Program-made: the position numbers and the translations under genes
Source: Acidithiobacillus sp. YTS05
GTDB taxonomy: Bacteria; Pseudomonadota; Gammaproteobacteria; Acidithiobacillales; Acidithiobacillaceae
Assembly (NCBI RefSeq): GCF_024396695.1
Contig: NZ_CP094359.1
Coordinates: 1,736,001-1,800,000 of the forward strand
Direction of reading: 5' to 3'
Length of the DNA: 64,000 nucleotides
Part shown: piece after piece, positions 54,201-62,530 of the stretch
How the letters are laid out: each line of letters opens with the position of its first letter
How positions within the stretch are numbered: position 1 is the stretch's first letter
Notes under the pieces: generated by a model
Database searches by the model: none
Told to the model about the DNA's origin: nothing
What the model saw: the letters and a program-made list of their open reading frames with translations, nothing else

Positions 54201-55416
54201 GCAGGCGTTGCAGGGAGTTGAGCAGGTGCAGGACGACCCGGTTATTCACCGACAAGGGTTCGGCAGGTGTGCTGCGCCATTTGCTGCCCGCGGCACGGCC
54301 TTCGAGGAAGGGAAAACGATCAGGGTCGAACAACGAGCCACCATAGGCTTGCATGAGCAAGTCCTGATGCTGGATGCCGCCATGCACGGCACGGAAAGTG
54401 GCGAGCAGGTGCGCCCAGGCGTCGTAGCGGCGTTCCAGCACTTCCTCGCCGTAGCGGTCGGCTACTTCCTGCAACTGCTCCTGCAAGGTGGAGACGGCGT
54501 AGTTGTCGTCGTAGAGCGGCTTACCCAGATGCAGCAGGCCACGCTCTTCTGCCGAGAACAGGAAGACCAGGCGCATCATCACGGTGAGCGCCGAGTCGTA
54601 GAGGCTGGCGGGCTTGATGCCCTTCAGCAGCGTTCGGTTGCTTTCCTTGTCGAGGGCATCGAAGGACTGCACAAGCACCTCGACGGCTTCGCGTACCTGA
54701 TACCCGAGCTGATCGGTGACTTCCTGCTGATCGTTGACGCTTTCCTTGAGCAGTGCCAGCAGAGTGCTGTCGGCGGCCACACCGAAGAAGCGGCGCACAC
54801 CGAGCAGGGAACGGAAGGCACGCAGGGTGATCGGTTCATCGAGCCACAGCGATCCATACCAGGAGGCATAGCCAGTGGTCTCGCCGCGGGGTGCATAGAC
54901 CAGCATCCAGTGCTCCCCGTTGGTGACCAGTCCAAGCGGCACGTTGGCCCCGTGCAGTAACTCCATTGTGCGGGTGGCGGGTGTGGCCTTCCAGTGCTTG
55001 CCAATGACAGGCTTGCCGAGGCTTTGCTCTGCCGGATAGCTGGCAATGAGGAGTTGGGGCTGGTCAGCGGTTTCGGTGCCAGCGGGGGCGATCAGGGCGA
55101 AATCGGGGCGCAGGGTTTCGCCCATTTCAGGCATGTTGGCTTCCAGCCCCGCGGGCAGGGCCTGGCCTTCAGCGATCTGGTTTTCCGGGTAGCCCAATAC
55201 CGAGGTGAGGACGTGCATGACCCAGGCGAGCTGCTTGCCGGGGGCGGTGGGGTTGTTCTGCCATTCTTCGTAGGCAGCGCGCAGCACCTTGGCCTGGGCA
55301 GGATCACGGCCTTCCAGCCCCTGCGGGAAGACCTTTTGCAGAACCGACAGCGAAACGAAGGGGCCGGATACCTCGACGAGGGAGAGCCAGTCGGCGTGGT
55401 GGCGTGCGACGCTCAT
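51283..55416 (-). CDS. drmMI: DISARM N6-adenine methyltransferase DrmMI
   Basis: 1377 residues. Motif I DMAMGSGAFLVQACRYLA (about 605), motif IV VGNPPFVGGQKI (about 870), and a preceding RRSTGTHYTPPSL typical of Eco57I/type I-like adenine methylases. It would mark host DNA so that the DISARM complex spares it. Overlaps drmD by ATGA and is followed 13 bp later by drmA. The methylase with NPPF and no cytosine motif indicates class 1. Confidence 0.92.
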   Translation of the reverse strand: MSVARHHADWLSLVEVSGPFVSLSVLQKVFPQGLEGRDPAQAKVLRAAYEEWQNNPTAPGKQLAWVMHVLTSVLGYPENQIAEGQALPAGLEANMPEMGETLRPDFALIAPAGTETADQPQLLIASYPAEQSLGKPVIGKHWKATPATRTMELLHGANVPLGLVTNGEHWMLVYAPRGETTGYASWYGSLWLDEPITLRAFRSLLGVRRFFGVAADSTLLALLKESVNDQQEVTDQLGYQVREAVEVLVQSFDALDKESNRTLLKGIKPASLYDSALTVMMRLVFLFSAEERGLLHLGKPLYDDNYAVSTLQEQLQEVADRYGEEVLERRYDAWAHLLATFRAVHGGIQHQDLLMQAYGGSLFDPDRFPFLEGRAAGSKWRSTPAEPLSVNNRVVLHLLNSLQRLRTKVGAGTTAETRRVSFRALGVEQIGHVYEGLLDHTAFRADEVVLGIRGTRSKEPEIALATLESLLGQSEDKLIEHLKDETGRSVSALRKELNNGDLLDEHKLLIACDQDEALLARLRPFAGLIRDDSFDRPWVVLPGSVFVTAGTARRSTGTHYTPPSLTEPIVQYTLEPLVYIGPADGAPREQWKLKSPKEILDLRVCDMAMGSGAFLVQACRYLAERLVEAWENEEKAHPSQVLITPDGKFSEGSPSERLVPAEAAERIAIARRVVADRCLYGVDINPMAVEMAKLSMWLITVDANRPFTFLDHAFKCGDSLLGITSLEQLVSFSLRPGVGKLQGFNAPGFVKQIEEAKKKREMMEAMPSDTPEQIAAKSALCAEAEEAVAKLSAAADVLLALELKGRKGKAYETEREATVERMMANWTHGLSELQGFAREALGVRHCFHWSLAFPEIIEGGGFHAFVGNPPFVGGQKITGALGTDYRDYLVGHLAQGRKGSADLCAYFFLRVSDLLRPEGMAGLLATNTIAQGGTREVGLDALVAAGMVLPRAVPSAPWPGVAALEVAHVWLRKGNWLGGYVLNGQLVAGITSLLTEPGLISGKPLKLEANANKSFQGSIVLGMGFVLTPEEAATLIAQNPKNRDCLFPYLNGEDLNSNPDQSPSRWVINFFDWPLNRSGDGNWTSSDDKQRKEWLRSGIVPSDYADAVAADYPDLLAIIDEKVKPERTRKNGDGEYQLRYPLYLKWWIYGEKRPALYASISGMEQVLTCSEVSKHLAFSFSKTGIVFSANLDVFPLGDYFSFALLQSSIHDTWARKLSSTLENRLKYSPGNAFETLPFPAQSQRLVTVGNGYYRHRQEIMESRNEGLTQIYNRFHNPDETASDIIELRRLHVEMDQAVMDAYDWQDFDLGHGFHETKQGIRFTLSEAARREVLDRLLALNHQRHAEEVATEATQAPAIPAKQGRKNQAASGQATMDF

Positions 55417-58400
55417 GCCTTGCCTCCCGTGACTTCAAGCACGGCTCGCCGCGGGATCAGCCAGGTGACGGCCACCGGGAACAGACGGGCACTGGGGTTG
55501 GCGAAGCGGGAGCGGATGTGCTCGGACTCGCGCTGGATTTCCTCCGGGATTTCCTTGAGGCGTCGCCGTAAGGCGGCCAGGTCGCGTTCGCGTTGCTGCT
55601 TTCCAGGTTCGTCACCACCGAGATCGAGCAGCAGCTGTGGGGCATCCTTGCGGTCGACTTCGGCCTGGATGGCGCGCTGGAGTTCAGTCATTACCGTGAT
55701 GAGCTTGTTCACTTCCTTTTCAGCCAGCTCGTCGAGATTCCTTTCCAGGTTCTTGGTGCGCTCGGCCCTGCGCGCCTCAAGGGCCTTCATCAGAGACTCG
55801 CTGTGCTTGGGCCAGAGGGCCCGGAGGCGGGCCTCGATAGCCACAGGGGCCTCAGTGTCGGTAGCCGAGGCTACGGCAGCCTTGGTGTCAACCACGTTGA
55901 GGCGCTGGAAACGACCCTCAATGAGCGCGCCGCCGGCGGTGATGACTTCCTCGTGCAGACGGTGGTTGTCGCCGCCCAGTACGACGATGCGCCCATGGGC
56001 GATAACCACTGGGTGAGTCAGTACCGAGTCGTCGACCACGCAGGCCGATACGCGGGAGAGGTGCCCGGCCTGGGTTCCGAGCGACCAGATCTCGGCCCGC
56101 AACAGGCGCAGACACATCTGAACCAGACGATGGTTGAGGTGGGCGAGCACCACGTCGTCCCGCCCCGCGGCGAGGGCGCCATCGAAGACGATCGGGCGAG
56201 TCTTCTTGGTGTGAGGGTGCGCCAAGCCGTCCGCACACAGAGCCCAGCTATTGGTGAGTGCCGGGAGACGGAATACGGGACAGGATTTGCGCACCCCCGT
56301 TGGGTCTGGCCAGATACCGTCGACCTCGACGGGGATCAGAGCCGGTTGTTCGGCCAGATCAAGGCCCACGCGGACGACGTTTTCGATGTGCTCGGGCGCA
56401 AGGTTCAGTTCGTTCTGGGTTTCGTGTAGTTGGGAGGCCAGCTTCTCCAGTTGCTCGCGCAGCTTGCGCTCGAATTTGAGCATCTTGCGGACTGGTTCGG
56501 CCTCCTGCTCCGCGCGAGTGGTATCGAGGCCGGTACGTCGCCCCAACATGGCCTCTTCCACTTGGCTGGCGATGACGGGGCCAACCTTGCCGACGTCTTC
56601 ACGGATGGTCTCCACCTTGAGGGCGGCCCGCATCAGGAATTCCAGATCGGCTTCTAGGTCACCGACCTTTCCAGAGGTCCTGGCGGTATCGAAGCCCTTG
56701 CCGACAAAGTGGTAGATATGCACTTCGTCCGCCTTCTGGCCGTGGCGATCCACTCGGCCATTGCGCTGCTCCATGCGGTTCGGGTTCCACGGGATCTCCA
56801 GATGGATCAGCTTGGAACAATGGTTTTGCAGGTTCACCCCTTCAGAGGCAGTATCGGTAGCCAGCAGGATGCGAACCTTGGATTCCTTCGGGTGCGCCTG
56901 GAAGGCTGCCTTGATCGGCTCCCGCTGGTCGTTGGGCATGCCGCCGTAGATCATCTCCAACCGACCTTCCTCGGCGAAGCCTTCCCGTGCCAGGAGGTCG
57001 AACATCCATTTCTGGGTCGCACGGTACTCGGTAAAGATGATGACACGCTCTTCGTTCCATTTGCCGCCGGGACGCAGCGTCTGCTTGAGCCAGTCGATCA
57101 GCGTCTGAGCCTTGCAGTCAGGGCGCTGAGTGGTCTTGACCGTAAACTCACTAAGTTGACGCAGCAGCGCCTTCTCTTCCCCGGAGATGGGCGACAAAGT
57201 CTGGCTGACCGACCCGACGACCTCGCCGACCTCGGCTTCATATTCATCGTCGTCAGCGTAGTCGTCGGAGAAGTTTTCGATCGCCCGGCGGGCTATGCTG
57301 GCTCCCTTTTTGCCGCCGACGGTGGCAATGTGCTTTTCTAGGGTGATGCCAAAGGCCGCGGGCGAGGAGAACAGGCGTTTCTTGAGCAGCTTGAGGACAA
57401 ATTCTGCCGCCATGCGCTCGCCGTCCGAGGTGGCCTGCTTGAGGCGTAATTCTGAGTAGGCCTGCAGAGTGTGGTGGGCCTGCCGCTCGTCGTCGTTATA
57501 GGGCACCTCCAGGTACCGAACGATGCGCTCGGCAAAGCGTCGGCTGCCGTCCCAGCGCAACTTGAGTTCATCCTTCATGCGCCGAACCATGACGGCATTG
57601 AGCTGGTTGCGGTCTGGCGTGACCGCCCGGGCGAAGCGTTGACTATCGAGCAGCTCCAGGAGAGCGGCGAAACTTTCCCGGTAGCCGTTGTGAGGAGTGG
57701 CCGAGAGGAACAGCTTGTGCTCGAAATGCGGGGCCAGAGAGCGCATGGCCAGGGTGCGCATCGAGTCGGTGGCGTACTTGCCGCGACCTGATGGGGCGAC
57801 GTTATGGGCCTCGTCGACGATCAGCAGGTCGTAAGCCCGCGGGTAGGTCGGCTGGTCGCCCGTAGGCAGCGTCTCGCGGAAGGTGCGTAGCGGACGCTCG
57901 CGCTTGAGGAAGTCGATGGAGGTGATCAACCGCGGGAAGTGGGACCACGGATTGACGTGAATGCCACGCTTGCGGCGTAACTGGCTGATGGCCTGGCTGT
58001 CCACGATGCGGAATTCCAGGCCGAACTTGTCACGCATTTCCTCCTGCCACTGCACTTGCAGGGAGGATGGGCAGACGATCAGTACCGAGCGGACACGGTG
58101 ACGCAGGATCATCTCCTGCACGACCAACCCCGCCTCGATGGTCTTGCCGAGGCCCACATCATCGGCGATCAGCAGATTGACACGCGGCATCGACAGGGCT
58201 CGCACTAACGGGTCGAGCTGGTAGTCATCGACCTCTATGCTGCTACGAAAGGGGGATTGCAGAGCCTTGTCGTCGGCCTGGGAAATAGCACCCCAGCGCA
58301 CGGCATCCAGGAACGCTTGCAAACGCTTGGGTTGATCGAAGTGGTCAGGATCGGGGAGCGTAGATTTTTCATGGACTTTGGTTCCGGGTTCCAGCTCCCA

Positions 58401-58574
58401 GATAACCTGAAGCTCCTCGCCAAGACCGTCGTCTTCGACTGAGGAAAGCTTGACCAGATGATGACCCTGAGTCGCGTTCTGGCTGATTCCTGGAGCTGGC
58501 GAAACGACCTCCGTGACAACAAGTGGACGGCGCCGAACGATTACAAGCTGGCCGATCGCTGGTATGTGTGGCAC
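55413..58574 (-). CDS. drmD: DISARM SNF2-like helicase DrmD
   Basis: 1053 residues. Walker A LLIADDVGLGKTIEAGLV (about 141), motif II LLIVDEAHNVAP (about 254), C-terminal helicase motifs NLQNHCSKLIHLEIPWNPNR and QRNGRVDRHGQ. It is the class 1 marker gene and the first gene of the operon. Long coiled region at about 880-1030. Confidence 0.93.
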   Translation of the reverse strand: MPHIPAIGQLVIVRRRPLVVTEVVSPAPGISQNATQGHHLVKLSSVEDDGLGEELQVIWELEPGTKVHEKSTLPDPDHFDQPKRLQAFLDAVRWGAISQADDKALQSPFRSSIEVDDYQLDPLVRALSMPRVNLLIADDVGLGKTIEAGLVVQEMILRHRVRSVLIVCPSSLQVQWQEEMRDKFGLEFRIVDSQAISQLRRKRGIHVNPWSHFPRLITSIDFLKRERPLRTFRETLPTGDQPTYPRAYDLLIVDEAHNVAPSGRGKYATDSMRTLAMRSLAPHFEHKLFLSATPHNGYRESFAALLELLDSQRFARAVTPDRNQLNAVMVRRMKDELKLRWDGSRRFAERIVRYLEVPYNDDERQAHHTLQAYSELRLKQATSDGERMAAEFVLKLLKKRLFSSPAAFGITLEKHIATVGGKKGASIARRAIENFSDDYADDDEYEAEVGEVVGSVSQTLSPISGEEKALLRQLSEFTVKTTQRPDCKAQTLIDWLKQTLRPGGKWNEERVIIFTEYRATQKWMFDLLAREGFAEEGRLEMIYGGMPNDQREPIKAAFQAHPKESKVRILLATDTASEGVNLQNHCSKLIHLEIPWNPNRMEQRNGRVDRHGQKADEVHIYHFVGKGFDTARTSGKVGDLEADLEFLMRAALKVETIREDVGKVGPVIASQVEEAMLGRRTGLDTTRAEQEAEPVRKMLKFERKLREQLEKLASQLHETQNELNLAPEHIENVVRVGLDLAEQPALIPVEVDGIWPDPTGVRKSCPVFRLPALTNSWALCADGLAHPHTKKTRPIVFDGALAAGRDDVVLAHLNHRLVQMCLRLLRAEIWSLGTQAGHLSRVSACVVDDSVLTHPVVIAHGRIVVLGGDNHRLHEEVITAGGALIEGRFQRLNVVDTKAAVASATDTEAPVAIEARLRALWPKHSESLMKALEARRAERTKNLERNLDELAEKEVNKLITVMTELQRAIQAEVDRKDAPQLLLDLGGDEPGKQQRERDLAALRRRLKEIPEEIQRESEHIRSRFANPSARLFPVAVTWLIPRRAVLEVTGGKA

Positions 58575-58979
58575 TGCATTTACCTTCTGAATTATCAGTC
58601 GACGCCGAACTCATTTTTCATGCGGCGTTAAAGCCTCCAAGGCTCAATGTAACACCGGAAATACCATGAGGTAGTGCCGTCATGAACAGAGTTGCAGCAA
58701 CTCTCGCTGAATCACCACCAGCTCTCTACAAAGTTTCGAGGCGCACCAGGTTTTTCTGATAAGGCTATTTCGCATTCAGAAGCAGGCACACTATCAAACA
58801 CTCTAATAGCGTAAAATAACGAAGATTCAATACCCGCTTACAACCCATAATAGCCTTTCCTAACCCACATGTGAACGACCGCTTGCACAGCACGCCTACC
58901 ACTTGCTGCCACCTCCATCCAGCTAAAGTTTTCGCTAATTGAGGCCAATGCGTCAGTTAAAAAAGTGCAGCTCGAAATC
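58575..58979. other. Non-coding region between drmD and integrase
   Basis: No gene supported. It must hold the promoter of the DISARM operon (near 58600). The stretch is more AT-rich around 58740-58860. No clear repeat seen. Confidence 0.45.
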
Positions 58980-59987
58980 CTAAGCTCGAACCGCCTCCAC
59001 CAACGCCTTCGCCGAAATATGGGTATACCGCTTCAGCATCTGCGTTGACTTGTGACCAGTTATAGCCTGTACGGTCATGATCGGCAACCCCCTCTCACAG
59101 AGACGACTGGTGGCCTCATGACGGAGATCATGGAAAGTCAGCCCGACAATTCCAGCCTTTCTGACCGCCTTGAAGTAGCTTGCGCGTAACCCATCTGCCG
59201 TGTAGGTCCAGACACGGCCTGAGCCAGGATTGCGCACCCGCTGCCTTTCCAGGCACTCTTGCGCAACCATGGACAGCGGCACAATCCGGGATTCTCCATT
59301 TTTCGTATCTTCCAGGAAGGCCGTGTGCGCCCGCAGGTCGATGTTATTCCAGGTGAGATCCAGAATTTCCCCCTGCCGCATCGCGGTCTCAATGGCAAAG
59401 CGAACGATTTCCGCAAGCTCCGGGTTTGTGGCCTCACACGTGGCCAAGAGTCGCTCTTCCTCATCTCCGACCAAACGGCGCTCTCGGCCTCTGGGCAACC
59501 TGGGCTTGCGAATCAGCTCGACCGGATTCACCAGCGCTGGCATATCCCATTCTTTGCGCGCAATGTTGAATAGATGAGAAACCACAGCGAGGTGTAAGCG
59601 GATCGTGTTGGCTCCCCAGCTCTTCTGTTCCTGCCACTGTTGAACCTGTGCAGAAAGCCTGGCGCCGCCGATATCGACTAGAGCAAGCGAGGCAAACTCG
59701 CTGGCCAGCAAATTCCGAATGAATGTGGTCTCGACCTTCTGGGTCTTCGGACTTTTACTGGGCAACACTTGGCTCGCATATCGCTCCAGTGCCTGCCGGA
59801 AAGTGAACTCCCGTGCCTTGATTCGCTGCGTGATGCGCTCTGGTGCGTGCTCTGCGATTTCCTTCTCTTTCTTCGCAGCCCACAGGGCTGCATCTTCTTT
59901 GGTATCGAATGTGGCGTTGAGAGTGGGATACCCAGTTCGGCGTACCTGCGCTCGCCAGTATTTGCCCCGCTTGTAGATACTCGCCAT
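58980..59987 (-). CDS. int: Tyrosine integrase
   Basis: 335 residues from the ATG giving MASIYKRGKYWRAQVRRTG. N-terminal arm-binding domain, core domain, then catalytic residues: Arg in ETAMRQGEIL, Lys in EDTKNGESR, His/Arg in FHDLRHEATSR, His in ITGHKSTQM, Tyr in LKRYTHI. Complete. It lies beside a tRNA-Thr 3' fragment 180 bp upstream, the expected layout for an island or ICE that integrates in a tRNA gene. Confidence 0.92.
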   Translation of the reverse strand: MASIYKRGKYWRAQVRRTGYPTLNATFDTKEDAALWAAKKEKEIAEHAPERITQRIKAREFTFRQALERYASQVLPSKSPKTQKVETTFIRNLLASEFASLALVDIGGARLSAQVQQWQEQKSWGANTIRLHLAVVSHLFNIARKEWDMPALVNPVELIRKPRLPRGRERRLVGDEEERLLATCEATNPELAEIVRFAIETAMRQGEILDLTWNNIDLRAHTAFLEDTKNGESRIVPLSMVAQECLERQRVRNPGSGRVWTYTADGLRASYFKAVRKAGIVGLTFHDLRHEATSRLCERGLPIMTVQAITGHKSTQMLKRYTHISAKALVEAVRA

Positions 59988-60170
59988 ACTGCACCACTTT
60001 TGCACCAGAAGAATGACTCACTGATAGCGTATCAGTCTGTTGGAAGTGGTGCAAAAACAGGGTGCAAAAAGAAACTTTACGCAGAGGCAGACAGAGACAA
60101 ACAGAGGCATAGAGAGACAAGTAATGCATTGAATACTTTATAACTAATTGTTTTTGAAAAGCAATAATTA

Positions 60171-60217
60171 GATTCGTAATCAGTAGGTCAGAGGTTCGAT
60201 TCCCCTCAACGGCACCA
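60171..60217 (+). tRNA. Partial tRNA-Thr (CGT) gene: attachment site
   Basis: 47 bp from the anticodon loop (TTCGTAA, anticodon CGT) through the T-arm GGTTCGATTCC to CGGCACCA. The 5' half is missing; AT-rich DNA precedes it. The T-stem has one A-C mismatch, suggesting drift. This is the att copy left at one end of an element that uses the tRNA 3' end; it is not a functional tRNA. Confidence 0.82.
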
Positions 60218-60225
60218 AGTTAAAC

Positions 60226-60258
60226 AGGCACTTAGGCATATCGCCCAAGTGCCTTTTT
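60226..60258 (+). terminator. Rho-independent terminator after the tRNA fragment
   Basis: AGGCACTT at 60226-60233 pairs with AAGTGCCT at 60247-60254, followed by TTTTT. Probably the original tRNA-Thr terminator outside the element. Confidence 0.75.
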
Positions 60259-60399
60259 CTTTGCTAGTAGACAAATAATAGATGCTTGGCATCAAACTAG
60301 AGCCAAGGCAAGAAAGCTTGGTGCAAGACGCCCGAGCAACGCCAGGACGTAGCGCTGTTGTGAGTGTCACGGTTACGTGGTCCCTTGAGATCCTTGGCA

Positions 60400-60673
60400 T
60401 TCTCCTGCTTCATCTTCGCAATGCTTGGCAGATATTGGCTGCCAGGCAGATCGCCCTGGATCAAAGCACAGTCCTGCGACAGGCGCTCGATCACCAGGTA
60501 TACCCTGATTTATGGCGAATCTCTCAATCACGCGGCGCTTCGGTTTTGCTGAATAATGACACACCGGCCAGCCCGTCAACCGGAAAATGCGGGCGCAAGC
60601 GCTGGCCAAGCGCAGAACCGACCAACCACTCGATCCAAGCCGAGGTATCAACCACACAGGACGTTGCCGCCAT
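60400..60673 (-). pseudogene. vapC remnant with internal deletion
   Basis: The start overlaps the antitoxin stop (ATGA). The frame reads CVVDTSAWIEWLVGSALGQR, the PIN N-terminus, then breaks at 60524. In another frame a PIN-like C-terminus (LPGSQYLPSIAK) is seen near 60410-60450. The middle of the domain is missing, so it is inactive. Confidence 0.65.
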
Positions 60674-60885
60674 CAATAACGATCCTCGCGGTCACGCACG
60701 GCGTCGGTGTGGGCACCTTCGGCAATACCCGCCAAATCCCCCAGTTCTGGCACCGGCATCAGCAACACGCCCTTGCCCTTGGGGATGAACACAAACTCCT
60801 GCCCGGCCTGCCAGTGCTGCGCCTCACGCACCGCCTTTGGCAGAGAAATCTGAAACTTGCTCGATAAAGTCGCGCTGGCTGCCAT
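60673..60885 (-). CDS. AbrB-type antitoxin
   Basis: 70 residues; AGGAG 8 bases before the ATG at 60885. SpoVT/AbrB fold: TLSSKFQISLPKAVREAQHW, GQEFVFIPKGKGVLLMPV. The cognate PIN toxin downstream is broken, so this is an orphan antitoxin. Confidence 0.78.
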   Translation of the reverse strand: MAASATLSSKFQISLPKAVREAQHWQAGQEFVFIPKGKGVLLMPVPELGDLAGIAEGAHTDAVRDREDRY

Positions 60886-60956
60886 GGATCATGCTCCTGA
60901 AATATCGATACGATTCTGGTAAGAATAACCACCGTCAGGCGACAAGGCCAGACCGC

Positions 60957-61179
60957 TTATGCACCCGCACTGCGGCGCTTGAGCGCCTTGCTCTTGCTTG
61001 CCACAGGAGTCGCAGCACCGGCCGTCATCTTCGTATAGAGCTCAAACAGCTTTTCCAGCCGTTCGGTGTAGTTCTTGAAGCGCCGACCGATATAGATGCG
61101 CTCCAGCACTTCGTCATTACGATCATGGGTGGCGCGCAGGTCAGCGGGCATGGTGTCCGGGGCATAAAGATCGGCGATG
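60957..61179 (-). pseudogene. C-terminal remnant of a DNA methyltransferase
   Basis: About 74 residues upstream of the stop: IADLYAPDTMPADLRATHDR, NDEVLERIYIGRRFKNYTER, LFELYTKM. This is the C-terminal pattern of type IIG/Eco57I-like methyltransferases. The rest is missing and the fragment abuts the IS3 element at 61180. Confidence 0.55.
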
Positions 61180-61242
61180 TGAAGTGGCCCCCGAAAGTTG
61201 GACAAGGGGTTAAGCTCTGGGCTTCAGGAAAGGAGTCGAGGG

Positions 61243-61548
61243 ATGAAGGGAAAACGCAAGCAGTACAAGCCGGAATTCAAGGCGCAGGTAGCCCTGGTGG
61301 CCTTGCAGGGCGATAAGACGATGGCCGAGCTGGCGCAAGAATTTGGGGTACACCCCACCATGATCAATGCCTGGCGCCGGCAGCTGGTGGAGCATGCGGC
61401 CACGGCCTTTGAACGGGGAAAGTCCCAGACCGAGGAGCCCGTGGACGTGCAGGCTTTGTATCGGAAGATCGGACAGCTGGAGATGGAACGCGATTTTTTA
61501 GCCTCCAGGCCCGGTCTCATGTCCCGGATCGGGAAAGGCGCCAAATGA
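61243..61548 (+). CDS. IS3-family transposase OrfA
   Basis: 101 residues. Helix-turn-helix (YKPEFKAQVALVALQGDKTM, GVHPTMINAWRRQLVE) and a leucine-zipper-like C-terminus (YRKIGQLEMERDFL). Overlaps OrfB by ATGA; in IS3 elements frameshifting or coupling joins A and B. Confidence 0.88.
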   Translation: MKGKRKQYKPEFKAQVALVALQGDKTMAELAQEFGVHPTMINAWRRQLVEHAATAFERGKSQTEEPVDVQALYRKIGQLEMERDFLASRPGLMSRIGKGAK

Positions 61549-62369
61549 TCGACCGGGCCCAAACCCCAGTTTCTGTGCAACGGCAATGCGCTCTTTTGGG
61601 CGTGCCCCGCAGTACGGTCTATTACCGCGCGCATCCTCGGCCGATGGGCGACGGGCTGTTGCGGGCGATCGATCGCCTCTACACCGCCTTTCCATTCATG
61701 GGTAGGCGGCAGATCCATCGGATGCTGAAAGCGGAGAATGTCGTGGTCAACCGCAAAACGGTACACCGGGCCATGCGTATCCTCGACATTGCCGCGGTGG
61801 CGCCCGGACCACACACCAGCAAGCCCCACCCCCAGCACCCAAAATATCCTTATCTGTTGCGTGGCGTGACGGTGGACCGTCCCCACCAGGTCTGGTCCGC
61901 GGATGTGACCTATCTGCCCATGGCACGAGGATTTCAATACCTCGTAGCCGTAGTGGACTGGTTCAGTCGTAAGGTGTTGTCCTGGCGGGTTTCCAACAGT
62001 CTTGACGCGGGTTTCTGCGTAGAGGCCCTGAAAGAGGCCATACGCCGCTATGGCACCCCCGAGATCTTCAACACGGATCAGGGCGCTCAGTTCACCGCGG
62101 AGTCCTTCCTCTCTGTACTCCGCCAGCACGGCATTCGAATCAGTATGGACGGCAAAGGCCGGGCCCTGGATAACGTCTTTGTCGAACGGCTTTGGCGCAC
62201 CGTCAAATACGAGCACGTCTACCTACGGCCAGCAGAAACTGGAACCGAGCTGAAAGCTGGCCTCAGGACCTACTTCGACTGGTATAATGCCGAAAGACCG
62301 CACTCCTCTCTGGGAGACAGAACACCCGATGTGGTCTATGCAGAAGGTTTACAAAGGCTGGTGGCCTGA
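61545..62369 (+). CDS. IS3-family transposase OrfB (DDE integrase)
   Basis: 274 residues. HTH_21 region FMGRRQIHRMLKAENV, then the rve core with Asp in VWSADVTYLP, Asp in FNTDQGAQFT and Glu in FVERLWRTVKYE. All three catalytic residues are present, and YNAERPHSSLG closes the domain. Confidence 0.9.
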   Translation: MIDRAQTPVSVQRQCALLGVPRSTVYYRAHPRPMGDGLLRAIDRLYTAFPFMGRRQIHRMLKAENVVVNRKTVHRAMRILDIAAVAPGPHTSKPHPQHPKYPYLLRGVTVDRPHQVWSADVTYLPMARGFQYLVAVVDWFSRKVLSWRVSNSLDAGFCVEALKEAIRRYGTPEIFNTDQGAQFTAESFLSVLRQHGIRISMDGKGRALDNVFVERLWRTVKYEHVYLRPAETGTELKAGLRTYFDWYNAERPHSSLGDRTPDVVYAEGLQRLVA

Positions 62370-62530
62370 CCCGCCATGGAAACAGGTTCAGAGCTTAATC
62401 ACTCCAGCAGGCTGTCCAATCCAGGGGGGGCCACCTCAATGGTGGCCGGGAAGTGATGCTCACGCGCGAGTAAAATGTCTTCCGCGCAGAGCCATCCGAT
62501 CCCAACGCTGCTTATCTTGGTATATCCTGA

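Larger units (their letters stand above)
61180..62438 (+). mobile_element. IS3-family insertion sequence
   Basis: About 1259 bp. Terminal repeats begin TGAAGTGGCCCCC on the left and, reversed, TGAGGTGGCCCCC on the right, each with TTGGACA further in. A 3-bp ATG occurs on each side as a possible target duplication. Two overlapping frames encode the transposase. Confidence 0.82.

Noticed and set aside
60171..60217. Functional tRNA gene
   Set aside because: The 5' half including the D-arm and half of the anticodon stem is missing, so it is an attachment remnant.
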